Position numbers and translations under genes: made by a program. A DNA stretch of 64,000 nucleotides, taken from NCBI GenBank assembly GCA_963727845.1, contig CAVSHI010000006.1, forward strand, positions 248,001 through 312,000. The letters are read 5' to 3'. The notes under the pieces are model-generated. The model saw nothing but the letters and a program-made list of their open reading frames with translations, searched no databases and was not told the DNA's origin. How positions within the stretch are numbered: the stretch's first letter is position 1; every line of letters starts with the position of its first letter. The stretch is from JBEKTW01 sp963727845. Its GTDB lineage: Bacteria; Bacteroidota; Ignavibacteria; UBA10030; SZUA-254. Shown here one piece after another: positions 8,331 through 17,591 of the stretch.

Positions 8331-8678
8331 ATGAGAAAAATATACTATGGAAGAATCGCCGCCCGGCGGTTCTGTTACATTGCAGTTGCAGCAGAATGGG
8401 CCCTCAAGTACACTTGTTTAAATGCCATCCGCGTTACCGAATTAGCAATCCTAGCAGGAGACAAAAATTACAAGCAAATTGCCAAAGAAGCCTATGAACC
8501 TTACCGATGGATCCGAAAACTAATCCTCGAATTCGTACACATTAAACTCTATGATGATCTGTGGTTTACGGACAAAGAATGGCCATATAACTTCACGATG
8601 GAAGAGCTTTATAATGGCATTTCTGAAGAGGCAGAACAAAAGCGCCAACAACTGGACGCAGAAGGAATAAGAAAATGA
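8331..8678 (+). CDS. Hypothetical protein, first gene of replication operon
   Basis: 115 residues from ATG 8331. It starts MRKIYYGRIAARRFCYIAV and is helical, with aromatic-rich segments (EWPYNFTMEELYNGISEEAEQ). I do not recognise it. Its stop overlaps the next start by 4 bases, so it is translationally coupled to the DUF5659-like gene and the primase-helicase. Small accessory proteins before the primase are common in phage-like and plasmid-like modules. Function unknown. Confidence 0.55.
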   Translation: MRKIYYGRIAARRFCYIAVAAEWALKYTCLNAIRVTELAILAGDKNYKQIAKEAYEPYRWIRKLILEFVHIKLYDDLWFTDKEWPYNFTMEELYNGISEEAEQKRQQLDAEGIRK

Positions 8679-8953
8679 CCAACGACTATATCACAAAAGA
8701 TTTTCCGTGCGCAGCATTCTTGCTGGCAACCGAAAACAAACTGAAGTCTTACACTAAAGCTGACGGAATAACCAGATTCGTATTCGCAGGTTCAAAGACA
8801 CTTGATGAACTCGTCAGACAATTTTATACGCAGACTGCCGTCGTAAATGTCACGGCATTCTGTTACGCACAGCGAACGCTCAAAGGAATTATATATGATG
8901 CATGCAATATGAAGGATAAAACGAATGTTGAACAATCAGAATCAAACAAATGA
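8675..8953 (+). CDS. Small protein, DUF5659-like
   Basis: 92 residues. The pattern ITKDFPCAAFLLATENKL, then TRFVFAGSKTLDELVRQFY, then VNVTAFCYAQRTLKGIIY matches what I remember of DUF5659 proteins, which occur next to primases in phages and mobile elements. No biochemical role is established that I know of. It overlaps both neighbours (4 bases with 8331-8678, 29 bases with the primase start), pointing to one transcript. Confidence 0.6.
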   Translation: MTNDYITKDFPCAAFLLATENKLKSYTKADGITRFVFAGSKTLDELVRQFYTQTAVVNVTAFCYAQRTLKGIIYDACNMKDKTNVEQSESNK

Positions 8954-9326
8954 ACCGCTAACTGAAACCGTAGTACCTCCAGAAGTAAACAATAACCTTG
9001 GTGGGGAATTCCCACAGGTATTTTACGATCTGTATAAAGGCCGGACCGATGCAATTGGATTGGCCGGTACGATGTCAACTAAAATAAAAGGTGAAGAAGA
9101 AATTCTTCTCTCCGTTAAGAACCACCTCGAAGGCATAGAACGCCTGGGATTCTATAATCTCCTTCCAGATCTAAGAAGTCCCTGGGCCATGGTCGAGTTT
9201 GAAGACCACGGCAAACCGGGTGATCTGCAAAACACTTCCGAGTTATCGCTCCAGCTTATCAATCATCTTAAGTCAGAGGACATCCACGCATACCGTGAAC
9301 TAAGCAAAAATGCCAACGGCAAATGA
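8925..9326 (+). CDS. Primase (AEP) domain, N-terminal piece ended by in-frame TGA
   Basis: 133 residues ending at TGA 9324-9326. Its last residues, YRELSKNANGK, run straight into the in-frame YHVWMFFEHPI of the next open segment. In archaeo-eukaryotic-type primases the intact motif is S-x-x-G-K-G-Y-H-V-W, with the catalytic His. Here the Gly codon (GGA) appears changed to TGA. WAMVEFEDHGKPGD is the likely acidic motif I. Alone this piece lacks the His and cannot be a working primase. Readthrough, sequence error or a true nonsense mutation are possible. Confidence 0.75.
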   Translation: MLNNQNQTNEPLTETVVPPEVNNNLGGEFPQVFYDLYKGRTDAIGLAGTMSTKIKGEEEILLSVKNHLEGIERLGFYNLLPDLRSPWAMVEFEDHGKPGDLQNTSELSLQLINHLKSEDIHAYRELSKNANGK

Positions 9327-9338
9327 TATCACGTATGG

Positions 9339-11927
9339 ATGTTCTTTGAACATCCGATTTCTGCAGAGAAGCTCAATCTCGGTTTGACTGCATTTGTACG
9401 AAATGTCATGAATATCAAGACCGAAGTGTTTCCAAAGGGATATGAACAGGGTTCAGTTGGCAACTTTGTATGGCTGCCACTCTTTGGCAGTAAAGACCGT
9501 TGGGGATTAGGCATTCATGAAGGCCGAACAGTCTTCATCGATGAAGAGGGAAATCCCTATGCGGACCAATATGATTTTGTTAGAAACATTCAGCGGGTCC
9601 GTGAAGAAGACTTTGACCGTTTCATTAAAGAACGAGTGGGCGAAGTTAAGAAGGAAACAGGCAATGCAAAAGCGAAACCCGCATCGGGAGATCTTGTAGA
9701 TGGATTAGACAAGGTCCGGCAATGTTCATTCATGAAACACTGTGAACAGAATGCTGCGACACTCTCTGAACCTCTGTGGTACGCATGGATAACCAATGCA
9801 GTCCGTTGTAACGGTGGGCAGGACTATATACACGAATTTAGCTCGCAATATCCCGCATACAGCAAACAAGAGACAGACGAGAAGATCCTTCATGCATTAG
9901 AAGACACAGGTCCCATGACGCATGTGCAGATCGAAGAACTGGGATTTGAATGTGATTGCCCGAAGAAATTCAAATCTCCGATCTCCAGAGCATGGTATAA
10001 AGACATAGCTGAAGAAATCAAACGAATAGAACAAATCCAGATCACGGAAGAGAAACTATCCGAGATCCAGGGGCTCCTCACATATTGGTCGAAGCTTGAT
10101 GCGGTGGAAAAAGATTTCTTCAGGCCGTCCATAAGCAAGGCGTTCAAACTAACTTCAGCATCATTTGAAGCAGCGGTCAAGGAGCGCGTGTTCAAAAAGC
10201 ACGACATCGATTTTAAAGATGACCTGAGAACAATCATTGCGAATTGTTCACGGTCAAATGTCTCTGATGAAGAACAACGTGAACTCATTTTTAAATGGTT
10301 GCGGGAACACGGGGTTAGATTCTTCAAGGACCGGGAGCACGTTCATTATCTCCTAGCTGATAAGACTCTGATGCCCATTGCAAAGAACAACAAGCAATTT
10401 GAATCCTATTTGTACAATTATACCGGTATAACCACAGCCACGAAAGACGGAGACGTTTATGTAAAGGTATTGCAGGCGTTGACCGAACGCGAAGGCAAAA
10501 TAGTCGATTGCGGTAGCTGGATACACACGAATGTCGAAACAAATACGATTTATTTTAACCTGAATAACGATGAACACGAACTTGTGTGCATTACTCCCAG
10601 TGGAGTACAGGTACTGGAAAATGGCTGCAATGCGGAGCAGATCCTTCTGCAATCATCGAAGAAGATCTTGCCTATCAAATATAAAGAATGGACAAGTGTC
10701 GAATACAAGAGTGCGTTGCAGAAGCTCAAGACATTGGTTATCGACAATATGGCATGCAAAGCATCTGATAGAATCTTCGTTTATGCATGGAAGATGGCCG
10801 GCATGTTCATTGACTATACAAGAACAACTCCGCATTTGCGGCTTGAAGGAGAATCATCTGGAGGCAAATCCACAGGCGTGGAACTTATGTCGTTTCCACT
10901 ATACGGACAGGACAAGAAGAAATTGGGTACGACAGCAAGCAATTACAGCGACGGCGCGGTGAATCCATTGGTACTTTTGGATAACATCGAAGTCAAGAAC
11001 ATGGATAAGGGGCTTGAAGATTTTATCATCACTGCCGTTACGGGTATAACAAAAGAAAAACGTAAGACAGGCACTGACACTGAAAACGTGGAAGAACGAA
11101 CAAAATGTTTGATCTGTTCCACCGGCATAGAGAATTTGACGCTGACAGAAGTCATTAATCGATCCTACTTGGTGGAGTTTGATAAGAAAGAGCATGGTTC
11201 CGATTTCAATGACAGTGTTTTTGTGGAGATAAAGAAGAACAGAAACGATATCATGAGCGCTGAATTCCAGTTGACTTCCCGGGTTCTGAAAAAGATTGAA
11301 TCAGGCCTTTGGTCAGAGTATACGAACAGGATCAACACTGAATACCGCGGACACGCAAAAGACCGGGCAAATTCCTTTCTGGCGCTTATGATTATCATTG
11401 CCGAGGAACTGTTGTCAGCATGGGATTCTCAAGAACCGGTATGGAAGCTTGTCAGCGAGTGGATCAAAACGCAAAACGAACAAGCCGGATCAACTACCAA
11501 CGATTCGAATCCTATCCTACAATACCTGAGCATGCTCAAAAAGGAAGCTCTTAAGTGGGATAAAAAGAACAAGGAGTTATTGAAGCACGGGCACGGCACA
11601 GATGCTTTCAGTTTTGATGTTGAGCCCGATATCATAGAACAAGAAGGAACTGTCCGATTCAGTGGTTTTGCAAAAGAGTTTCACTCGACGTTTTCAAAGC
11701 TCTGCCAGTCAAGAGGAATGACTTATGCATACAAGAGCGCAATGCAGCTGGCAAAAAGGATCCAGGAAAGCAAGAAGTTTTTGGAATCAGCGGGTTGGAC
11801 AATCGTAGCCGATAAGAACAGGCAAAGCGAAGGTATCCATTATACTGCGACGTACAGTGCTAGTGAAACGACTAACACCCAACTAACACCGGCACTAACA
11901 TACACGGAAATGGCCAAAACAGAATAG
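9339..11927 (+). CDS. Primase-helicase, C-terminal part (AEP remainder plus AAA+ helicase)
   Basis: 862 residues in the same frame as 8925-9326; joined length would be ~1000. The N-terminal ~120 residues finish the primase domain (FVWLPLFGSKDRWGLGIHEG). The C-terminal half is a superfamily-3/D5-like helicase: LEGESSGGKSTG (Walker A, ~504-514 of this segment), NPLVLLDNIE (Walker B) and LICSTGIENLT (sensor). It is the replication initiator/helicase of the element. The helicase may still be made from the ATG at 9339, but I see no ribosome site for it. The 3' end overlaps the first iteron-like repeats. Confidence 0.8.
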   Translation: MFFEHPISAEKLNLGLTAFVRNVMNIKTEVFPKGYEQGSVGNFVWLPLFGSKDRWGLGIHEGRTVFIDEEGNPYADQYDFVRNIQRVREEDFDRFIKERVGEVKKETGNAKAKPASGDLVDGLDKVRQCSFMKHCEQNAATLSEPLWYAWITNAVRCNGGQDYIHEFSSQYPAYSKQETDEKILHALEDTGPMTHVQIEELGFECDCPKKFKSPISRAWYKDIAEEIKRIEQIQITEEKLSEIQGLLTYWSKLDAVEKDFFRPSISKAFKLTSASFEAAVKERVFKKHDIDFKDDLRTIIANCSRSNVSDEEQRELIFKWLREHGVRFFKDREHVHYLLADKTLMPIAKNNKQFESYLYNYTGITTATKDGDVYVKVLQALTEREGKIVDCGSWIHTNVETNTIYFNLNNDEHELVCITPSGVQVLENGCNAEQILLQSSKKILPIKYKEWTSVEYKSALQKLKTLVIDNMACKASDRIFVYAWKMAGMFIDYTRTTPHLRLEGESSGGKSTGVELMSFPLYGQDKKKLGTTASNYSDGAVNPLVLLDNIEVKNMDKGLEDFIITAVTGITKEKRKTGTDTENVEERTKCLICSTGIENLTLTEVINRSYLVEFDKKEHGSDFNDSVFVEIKKNRNDIMSAEFQLTSRVLKKIESGLWSEYTNRINTEYRGHAKDRANSFLALMIIIAEELLSAWDSQEPVWKLVSEWIKTQNEQAGSTTNDSNPILQYLSMLKKEALKWDKKNKELLKHGHGTDAFSFDVEPDIIEQEGTVRFSGFAKEFHSTFSKLCQSRGMTYAYKSAMQLAKRIQESKKFLESAGWTIVADKNRQSEGIHYTATYSASETTNTQLTPALTYTEMAKTE

Positions 11928-12155
11928 AATAAAGGAGTTAGTGTTAGTGTGTTAGTGTATTGAAATAAATGTATATATATAAGAGGAGAAGTAATACTAA
12001 CAAGTTACCTCTCCTCTTTATATATAGGCGGACACATTTTCCTCAAAAACACCCAACTAACATCATTCGCCGAAAAAATGGCAGATCTCAACTGGAATCA
12101 ACAATTATTGGAAAAATAGTGGAGTGTTAGTCCATGTTAGTGAAACGACTAACAC
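11862..12155 (+). repeat. Iteron-like repeat cluster, putative replication origin
   Basis: The pentamer GTTAG or its complement CTAAC occurs 11 times in ~280 bp, mostly extended to GTGTTAGTG/CACTAAC: at 11872, 11883, 11895, 11937, 11943, 11951, 11997, 12057, 12126, 12136 and 12149. The 17-bp word AGTGAAACGACTAACAC opens the cluster (11862) and closes it (12139). ACCCAACTAACA occurs at 11878 and 12051. Clustered short repeats directly after a primase-helicase gene are typical of initiator-binding iterons. Origin function is inference. Confidence 0.6.
11980..12019. terminator. Long stem-loop after primase-helicase
   Basis: AAGAGGAGAAGTAA pairs with TTACCTCTCCTCTT (13 of 14) around a ~11-base loop, flanked by TATATA tracts. 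There is only a short T-run, so it may be a terminator, an origin hairpin or both. Confidence 0.5.
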
Positions 12156-12214
12156 TGCTATCGCCCTTTTTGTTATTATTATTTGTTTTTTTGTTGTGCA
12201 GAAAGGTATCAATA

Positions 12215-12268
12215 ATGAACAAACCAAAAATAGACTGGAAAAAGCTCCGTCAGATGGGAGAGAAATAG
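12215..12268 (+). CDS. Tiny open frame, 17 codons
   Basis: MNKPKIDWKKLRQMGEK, preceded by GAAAGG about ten bases upstream. It is basic and helical. It could be a truncated start of a lost gene or a leader peptide. Its length alone gives little support. Confidence 0.2.
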   Translation: MNKPKIDWKKLRQMGEK

Positions 12269-12855
12269 CCTTCTTCACTCCTTTGGAAGAATAGACACTT
12301 GGATGCGCTGCAATAGATCGTGATTGCAGCGAGTTTCAATTAAGGTCCCCACTGTTCAAATTCCTTAGCAAATTTGACTGGAAGGCTGGATCCCACATCA
12401 ACAAGCTCCGCTTCTAGCAGGTTCAAAATGTGTCCCCGTGTCACAATAATTGGGGATTCTGACCCAATTTAAGGATGACGTGGGTCGTTCTGAATAGCAG
12501 TCGGGACAGGGATTTCTGGCAGAAGAGGAAACCACATGAATTCCCAGCTAATCGCACGAGGAATGGTGCATTTGACATTCTGAGAACTGCTTGTTACCTT
12601 TCCATAACATCAATCGAGGGCGAATCATGAGGCTGATAGATCTTCCTGAGTACCCGCTTGTGCTGTATATGGCACGGCGGGTTTTGCGCCGCGGGAACAT
12701 CTCAAGGAGATGGTGGAGAGCATAGCGTGGTGTTCTTTCCTGAACGACCAATTAGTTCAACATGCAAGAACGACTTTCGATGCCACATTCGATCCAAACA
12801 ATTGGAATATCCTTAATTAAGATCATTCTCGGCCAAAAAAGTCTTGGGGGGTGAC
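12269..12855. other. 587 bases without a recognisable gene
   Basis: No frame with coding character on either strand. The region may hold a decayed gene; I could not assign the fragments. The promoter of the next gene should lie at its right end. Confidence 0.4.
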
Positions 12856-14430
12856 ATGAGAATATCGCACTTCATCATTGTTCTGTGCGTTGTTTCAATG
12901 GCCGGCGCGCAGGTTTCGAGAAAGCACTCATCGAGAAAATGGTCATTTGCTTCAGAGATGGTTGGCCCTACGTATCCCGCTGCTCTCCTTGAACCTCAGT
13001 TGAACGTAGGTCATCCCACCTTGATCACGACAGATTATGTATTTCGGAAAATCAAGGATGTTCAACAACCTATTGTTGCCGTACTCGGCGGATGTTTATC
13101 TAGCGTCCCGGCCGTGTTCAAGAATGGTGTCTGGTGGGCATGGGCGAGTAGATGTGACGGGAATCCTTATTGCTACGCCGGCGGCCCGGATACACTTTTG
13201 ATGACATGGGATCAGGGATTGAAACTAGCGAGCCAACTTAGCCCAACTCACATGCGGAGTAACGTAGATGACACTGTCTGGACTTGGGTGAGCTCTAACG
13301 GCTGGAGGTATGCGACATTGCAAGAGTGGAGCAACAGACCTTGGGTCCTGAGTAATTGCTGGAGCCAATTCGGGGCCTGCATGAATGCGATTGAACCAGC
13401 ATGGCGTGGAACTCCATGGGCAAATTACACAGTTCCTTCTGTCGAGGTCTGTGCTTGCTCTTATTTCGATCCATTTTACTGGACCTGCGAATACTTTGAT
13501 GTCGCTCAAGGTAATCATGTGTCGAGGCTCAAAACTACCGATACTACCCGCAGCGATAGTACGAATTATTCTAATGAACTATGGTTCGTACATGACCCTT
13601 GCAACAGCCTAGATTCCATCGAAATGAAGATCGAACCTGCGTGGAATCTCATTTCTTTATCAAGGGTTCCTAGTGCCGACTCGACGTTGACTATATTCCC
13701 CGAAGCCTGCAGCGACGCATATTCCTATGAGGGCGGTTACAAACCTAACCGAACTTTGCAACCGGCGATAGCATACTGGATCAAGTTTTCGTCTGCCATG
13801 AGTAAAGTCATCCAAGGTTACGATTTCCTTGGAGCCCGGGTTCCATTGGTACAAGGTTGGAATCTAATCGGCTCGATTTCAGTGGACATTCTGGTTTCCG
13901 ACATCACGAGCAATGACAGTAGCGTTGTCCTTTCGGATTTTTACTCATATGACGGTGGTTACAGCAAATCTGATACCATCAAATCCGGAAAGGGGTATTG
14001 GGTGATGGCGAGCGAAAACTGTTCCATTTTTCTCACATCGGAAACATCCAGATCGGGGAGCTGGGTCTATCCGGTTCGGATTGTCCCAACCGTGGAAATG
14101 CCGCCTCCTCCGCCGACGGTTGCCGGTGTTAGACAAAGAGCACAAGAAACCGCCAAGCTGTTTTCATCTTACCCCAACCCATTCAATCCTTCTACGACTA
14201 TCGAATACCAGATCGTGGAAGCCAGCGACGTAAAGCTCATAGTTTATAACGTGCTCGGTAAGTCCTTAGATATCCTCGTGGACAAGATTCAAACGGCAGG
14301 ATCTTGGTCGGCCAAATGGGATGGTTCGAATTTCCCCAGCGGGGCATACTTCTATCGATTAACAGCAACTCCCCGGGAGCATCCGAATCGAGCGTATTCT
14401 CAATCAGGGAAAATGCTTTTGTTGCGATGA
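12856..14430 (+). CDS. Large secreted protein with type IX sorting domain
   Basis: About 524 residues from ATG 12856, which begins the signal peptide MRISHFIIVLCVVSMAGAQ. A Cys/Trp-rich N-terminal domain (~residues 60-230, e.g. WWAWASRCDGNPYCYAGG) is followed by two modules with the pattern GWNLI...YSY..GY...GYW. Then come a proline-rich linker (PPPPPT) and the sorting domain (SYPNPFNPSTTIEYQ, LIVYNVLGKSL, YFYRL). The last ~300 residues share architecture with the next gene. It is likely a surface or secreted protein of the element. Ligand unknown. Confidence 0.75.
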   Translation: MRISHFIIVLCVVSMAGAQVSRKHSSRKWSFASEMVGPTYPAALLEPQLNVGHPTLITTDYVFRKIKDVQQPIVAVLGGCLSSVPAVFKNGVWWAWASRCDGNPYCYAGGPDTLLMTWDQGLKLASQLSPTHMRSNVDDTVWTWVSSNGWRYATLQEWSNRPWVLSNCWSQFGACMNAIEPAWRGTPWANYTVPSVEVCACSYFDPFYWTCEYFDVAQGNHVSRLKTTDTTRSDSTNYSNELWFVHDPCNSLDSIEMKIEPAWNLISLSRVPSADSTLTIFPEACSDAYSYEGGYKPNRTLQPAIAYWIKFSSAMSKVIQGYDFLGARVPLVQGWNLIGSISVDILVSDITSNDSSVVLSDFYSYDGGYSKSDTIKSGKGYWVMASENCSIFLTSETSRSGSWVYPVRIVPTVEMPPPPPTVAGVRQRAQETAKLFSSYPNPFNPSTTIEYQIVEASDVKLIVYNVLGKSLDILVDKIQTAGSWSAKWDGSNFPSGAYFYRLTATPREHPNRAYSQSGKMLLLR

Positions 14431-14539
14431 TTTCATGCGCGAAGGCTGAAATTGCAACAACATTCTGAACTCATTTTCTAGACATATTTCGATGCCTTTT
14501 TACAGCCCTGCAACGTATTTTAAGTCAAAGGAGTCTCGC

Positions 14540-16969
14540 ATGAAAAGGCTACGGTCTTTATATCTACTGATTGCGATCTTACTGATTTTCCCTACTTGGG
14601 CAATATCTGCAAATGGGAGTAATTCTGATTGGACCTGGCAATATCCTCTTCCGACTGGAAATTCATTATTCTTTGTCAAATGTCTTGACACAGCTATTGG
14701 AATAGCTGTGGGGAGTGCGGGCACTATTTTGCGTACGACGGATGCCGGTATTACTTGGAGCAATCAGGCAAGCGGAACATCGGTTTCACTGTATACAATA
14801 TCGTTTGACGATTCGACCAACATCATGACAGTGTCCGGCCAGGGGGGAATAATTATTTATTCGGCGGACCGCGGTATTACATGGTCACATAGTCTCAAGA
14901 ATACCGAATCGATAGGTTGTGTTCACTCAACTATCGGAACCCCTTCTGATCCCGAGGCTGCCAATAACAGGGGCATGCATATGCATGCGAGCCATGCAAA
15001 CCGGCTCCCAACCGATGGCGATGTGCGGACAGGTCATACAACCAGTACTAGTTCATGTGGCGGGATTGCGATTGGCCCCGGCGGGTGGATAGCACATTGG
15101 GTGTTGAATCCCCTATGTGTCGCAGCTTTGGGTCAGATTGGCCTTCAAGATTGCCCTTATGAATGGGGGGGGAATTCCTCTTCCGGGACTGTGCAAAATC
15201 TCAATAGTATTGACTTCTTTGGTGATTCAACCGGTATTATTGTTGGCGAGGGCAACACCATTCTTAGATCTACTGATTGTGGAGGATCGTGGGAACTTAT
15301 TATGGGCGGTGGCCCATCGTTTATGCTAAACCATATTGCAGTGTCTGGCTCAAGCACACAAATTGCTGTTGGCGACCATGGTACGATTCTTAGGACAAAT
15401 GATGGCGGCGTAACTTGGATAGATACGGTTCTGGGTTCCACTTATGTCTTCAACTCGATTTCTGGAACCGACAACAGCTTTTGGGTCGTGGGAGACAGTG
15501 GGGTTATCATGAAGTCCAATGATAACGGAACCACTTGGGAGAAACTAAGCAGCTTTACATCCTATAATCTTAATGGAGTTACTTTTAGAGACTCGGAAAC
15601 CGGAACCGCCGTGGGTGGACCAGGCCTTGTTTTTCATACCACGGATGGTGGTAGTACATGGTCGCTTCAGACTACGAACACAACGGACTGGTTGTATGCA
15701 GTAGATTTCGTCAGTTCTAGAATCGGAACTGTCGTTGGCGCCCTCGGGAGAATTATCCACACCACCAATCAAGGTGAAACATGGACAACGCAATCGTATA
15801 ATCAGGATTACTCATTATATGATGTCTCGTTTTCTGACTCCTTGAACGGTGCGGCGGTAGGAAGTTTTGGTACAATCTTGCGAACTACTGATGGTGGTGC
15901 CACATGGCGTAAACAAGAGTCTGGCATTAGTAGAGGTGTTTTGTATTCAGTTGCGTTGAAGGATTCTGACTACGGAATCATTGCTGGGGATGGTGGATTA
16001 GTACTCTATACGACGAATGGCGGTGCTTTATGGAGCCCACAGGAATGTGGGACACAAGCCGTATTGAAAGCAGTTACGTTTACCGATTCGGGCGGGGCAA
16101 CACTTGTTGGAGCAAATGGTGCAGTTTTACATGCATCCTCGATTCATCCAGATGTCGTAAACAACACATTGAACGTGGATGCGGGCTGGGATATTCTTTC
16201 CATTCCCTCGAGAATCAGCGATCGGAGCAAGGCAGGGCTTTTTCCGTCTTCAACGGCAAAAGCCTACGAATACGTTCATGGTTATGTACAAAGAGATACA
16301 CTTGAGTACGGACATAGTTATTGGATCAAACACAATGCCGCGGCTAAAATACCACTGACAGGAATCCCTCTTGATACGCAATTCGTGGTTCTACGAAAAG
16401 GGTGGAATATGGTGGGCTCAATATCATATCCAATTGCCGCGTCCGGTGTTTTGGCATTTCCTTCCGATCTCGTCACTTCGCAGTTCTTTGGATACAATGG
16501 ACACTATTATTCTGCGGATTCACTCAATCCGGGCCGTGGTTATTGGATACTGGCCAATGAAGCAGGCGTCCTCCGAATGGCCATTTGGAGTTCAATTGAG
16601 ATGAAAAACAAGATTCGGATAGTCCACTCTGATCAAGTGCCACCGCCGCCGCCTACTGAAGATGGTAGCACAAGCGGTCTGCCAAATCAATATGCGCTAA
16701 TCCAGAATTATCCCAATCCATTTAATCCGACTACAACAATAATGTATCATCTACCCGAAGCTAGCAAAGTGAAACTGGCTGTGTTCAATACACTAGGTCA
16801 GGTAATTGCGATACTGAAGGATGAAGTTGGAGTAGCAGGATTTCATTCAGTTGATTGGAATGCTGCGCATGTTGCGAGTGGCATCTATTTCTATAAGTTA
16901 GAAGCAGCCTGCATCTCAAATCCCAGCAAATCGTTCTCGCAGGTAAGAAAGATGGTCCTCTTAAAGTGA
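14540..16969 (+). CDS. Secreted YCF48/BNR-type beta-propeller protein with sorting domain
   Basis: About 809 residues from ATG 14540 (AAAGGAG upstream). After a signal peptide come many repeats of the YCF48/sialidase-like kind: GTILRTTDAGITWSNQ, GTILRTNDGGVTWID, GVIMKSNDNGTTWEK, GTILRTTDGGATWRK. They predict a beta-propeller over residues ~40-540. Then follow the GWDILS/SYWIK and GWNMVGS/GYWIL modules, a PPPPPT linker and the type IX sorting domain (NYPNPFNPTTTIMY). It resembles surface adhesins or assembly scaffolds, not a proven enzyme. It is paralogous in its C-terminal part to 12856-14430, with which it may be co-transcribed. Confidence 0.8.
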   Translation: MKRLRSLYLLIAILLIFPTWAISANGSNSDWTWQYPLPTGNSLFFVKCLDTAIGIAVGSAGTILRTTDAGITWSNQASGTSVSLYTISFDDSTNIMTVSGQGGIIIYSADRGITWSHSLKNTESIGCVHSTIGTPSDPEAANNRGMHMHASHANRLPTDGDVRTGHTTSTSSCGGIAIGPGGWIAHWVLNPLCVAALGQIGLQDCPYEWGGNSSSGTVQNLNSIDFFGDSTGIIVGEGNTILRSTDCGGSWELIMGGGPSFMLNHIAVSGSSTQIAVGDHGTILRTNDGGVTWIDTVLGSTYVFNSISGTDNSFWVVGDSGVIMKSNDNGTTWEKLSSFTSYNLNGVTFRDSETGTAVGGPGLVFHTTDGGSTWSLQTTNTTDWLYAVDFVSSRIGTVVGALGRIIHTTNQGETWTTQSYNQDYSLYDVSFSDSLNGAAVGSFGTILRTTDGGATWRKQESGISRGVLYSVALKDSDYGIIAGDGGLVLYTTNGGALWSPQECGTQAVLKAVTFTDSGGATLVGANGAVLHASSIHPDVVNNTLNVDAGWDILSIPSRISDRSKAGLFPSSTAKAYEYVHGYVQRDTLEYGHSYWIKHNAAAKIPLTGIPLDTQFVVLRKGWNMVGSISYPIAASGVLAFPSDLVTSQFFGYNGHYYSADSLNPGRGYWILANEAGVLRMAIWSSIEMKNKIRIVHSDQVPPPPPTEDGSTSGLPNQYALIQNYPNPFNPTTTIMYHLPEASKVKLAVFNTLGQVIAILKDEVGVAGFHSVDWNAAHVASGIYFYKLEAACISNPSKSFSQVRKMVLLK

Positions 16970-16992
16970 GATGCAAGAGGTTGTGGGCATCG

Positions 16993-17021
16993 AAACCCCG
17001 TTCAATTCGAGCGGGGTTTTC
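16993..17021 (+). terminator. Rho-independent terminator after the propeller gene
   Basis: An AAACCCCG / CGGGGTTT stem with an 11-base loop and a trailing T-run, 24 bases after the stop codon. Confidence 0.85.
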
Positions 17022-17067
17022 TATTTACACATGCCCAAAAACGCCCTACACTCTCAGACCTTTACGA

Positions 17068-17097
17068 TAAAAAAAGGACAACCATTACTGGTTGTCC
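17068..17097 (-). terminator. Terminator of the DNA-metabolism operon
   Basis: On the minus strand GGACAACC / GGTTGTCC with a 6-base loop is followed by TTTTTTT, just past the stop of the last operon gene (17124). Confidence 0.85.
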
Positions 17098-17123
17098 CCA
17101 TTGCGTTTGTCTACCGACCTGAA

Positions 17124-17573
17124 TTACTCCTCTTCCGTCTCGTCTTCGACTTCGTACGGCTCCGCCGCTTCCGCGAATTCAATCGAATCAATGTGTTTGA
17201 ACATAATCCATTCGGATTCGTCTTCATCAGTCTGAAGATGCAATTGTCCAGGACGCACTTCGAGGACGGTTCCTGAGACGTAGAAGTCCTCGTCGAAATC
17301 AAGATCGGAAAGCTCCGCGTACCTGTCCACGTCGACGATCTCGAACATCCCCAAGACGCTCAAACAAATGGTCACTTCTTCATCGACGAGAAGGTCTGAA
17401 ACGACCTTCGCTTCTTGTTCAGCCGTCAGCTTCGGAGAAAGCAATTTGTCCGTGCTGGTCGTTTGATGATTAAAGACGACACTGTCGTCTTTCGAGATTG
17501 CCAGCGTGGGACCAATAGACTTGACCCCTTCGAGATCGAATTGATCATCTGCGGCATTGATTACGGTTATCAC
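17124..17573 (-). CDS. Acidic hypothetical protein
   Basis: 149 residues starting at GTG with AAAGGA upstream. It is strongly acidic (DEDFYVSG, QTDEDESEW, tail EVEDETEEE), with beta-rich central segments that could form an SH3/OB-like fold. I do not recognise a family. It is the last gene of the phage-type DNA-metabolism operon. Acidic small proteins in such modules are sometimes DNA mimics or anti-restriction proteins, but nothing here proves that. Confidence 0.6.
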   Translation of the reverse strand: MITVINAADDQFDLEGVKSIGPTLAISKDDSVVFNHQTTSTDKLLSPKLTAEQEAKVVSDLLVDEEVTICLSVLGMFEIVDVDRYAELSDLDFDEDFYVSGTVLEVRPGQLHLQTDEDESEWIMFKHIDSIEFAEAAEPYEVEDETEEE

Positions 17574-17591
17574 GTTGGTTCCTTTCAGTTG

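Noticed and set aside
8925..11927. UGA read as glycine (alternative genetic code as in Gracilibacteria)
   Set aside because: Many genes in the window, including in the element, end at TGA at the expected family length, so TGA is a normal stop here; a point change or error explains the single case better.
11862..12155. CRISPR array
   Set aside because: Repeats are 5-9 bp, in both orientations and irregularly spaced; no cas genes nearby.
12627..12725. Short frame RRVLRRGNISRRWW in the gap before 12856
   Set aside because: Too short, no ribosome site and no family; possibly a decayed fragment but not supportable.
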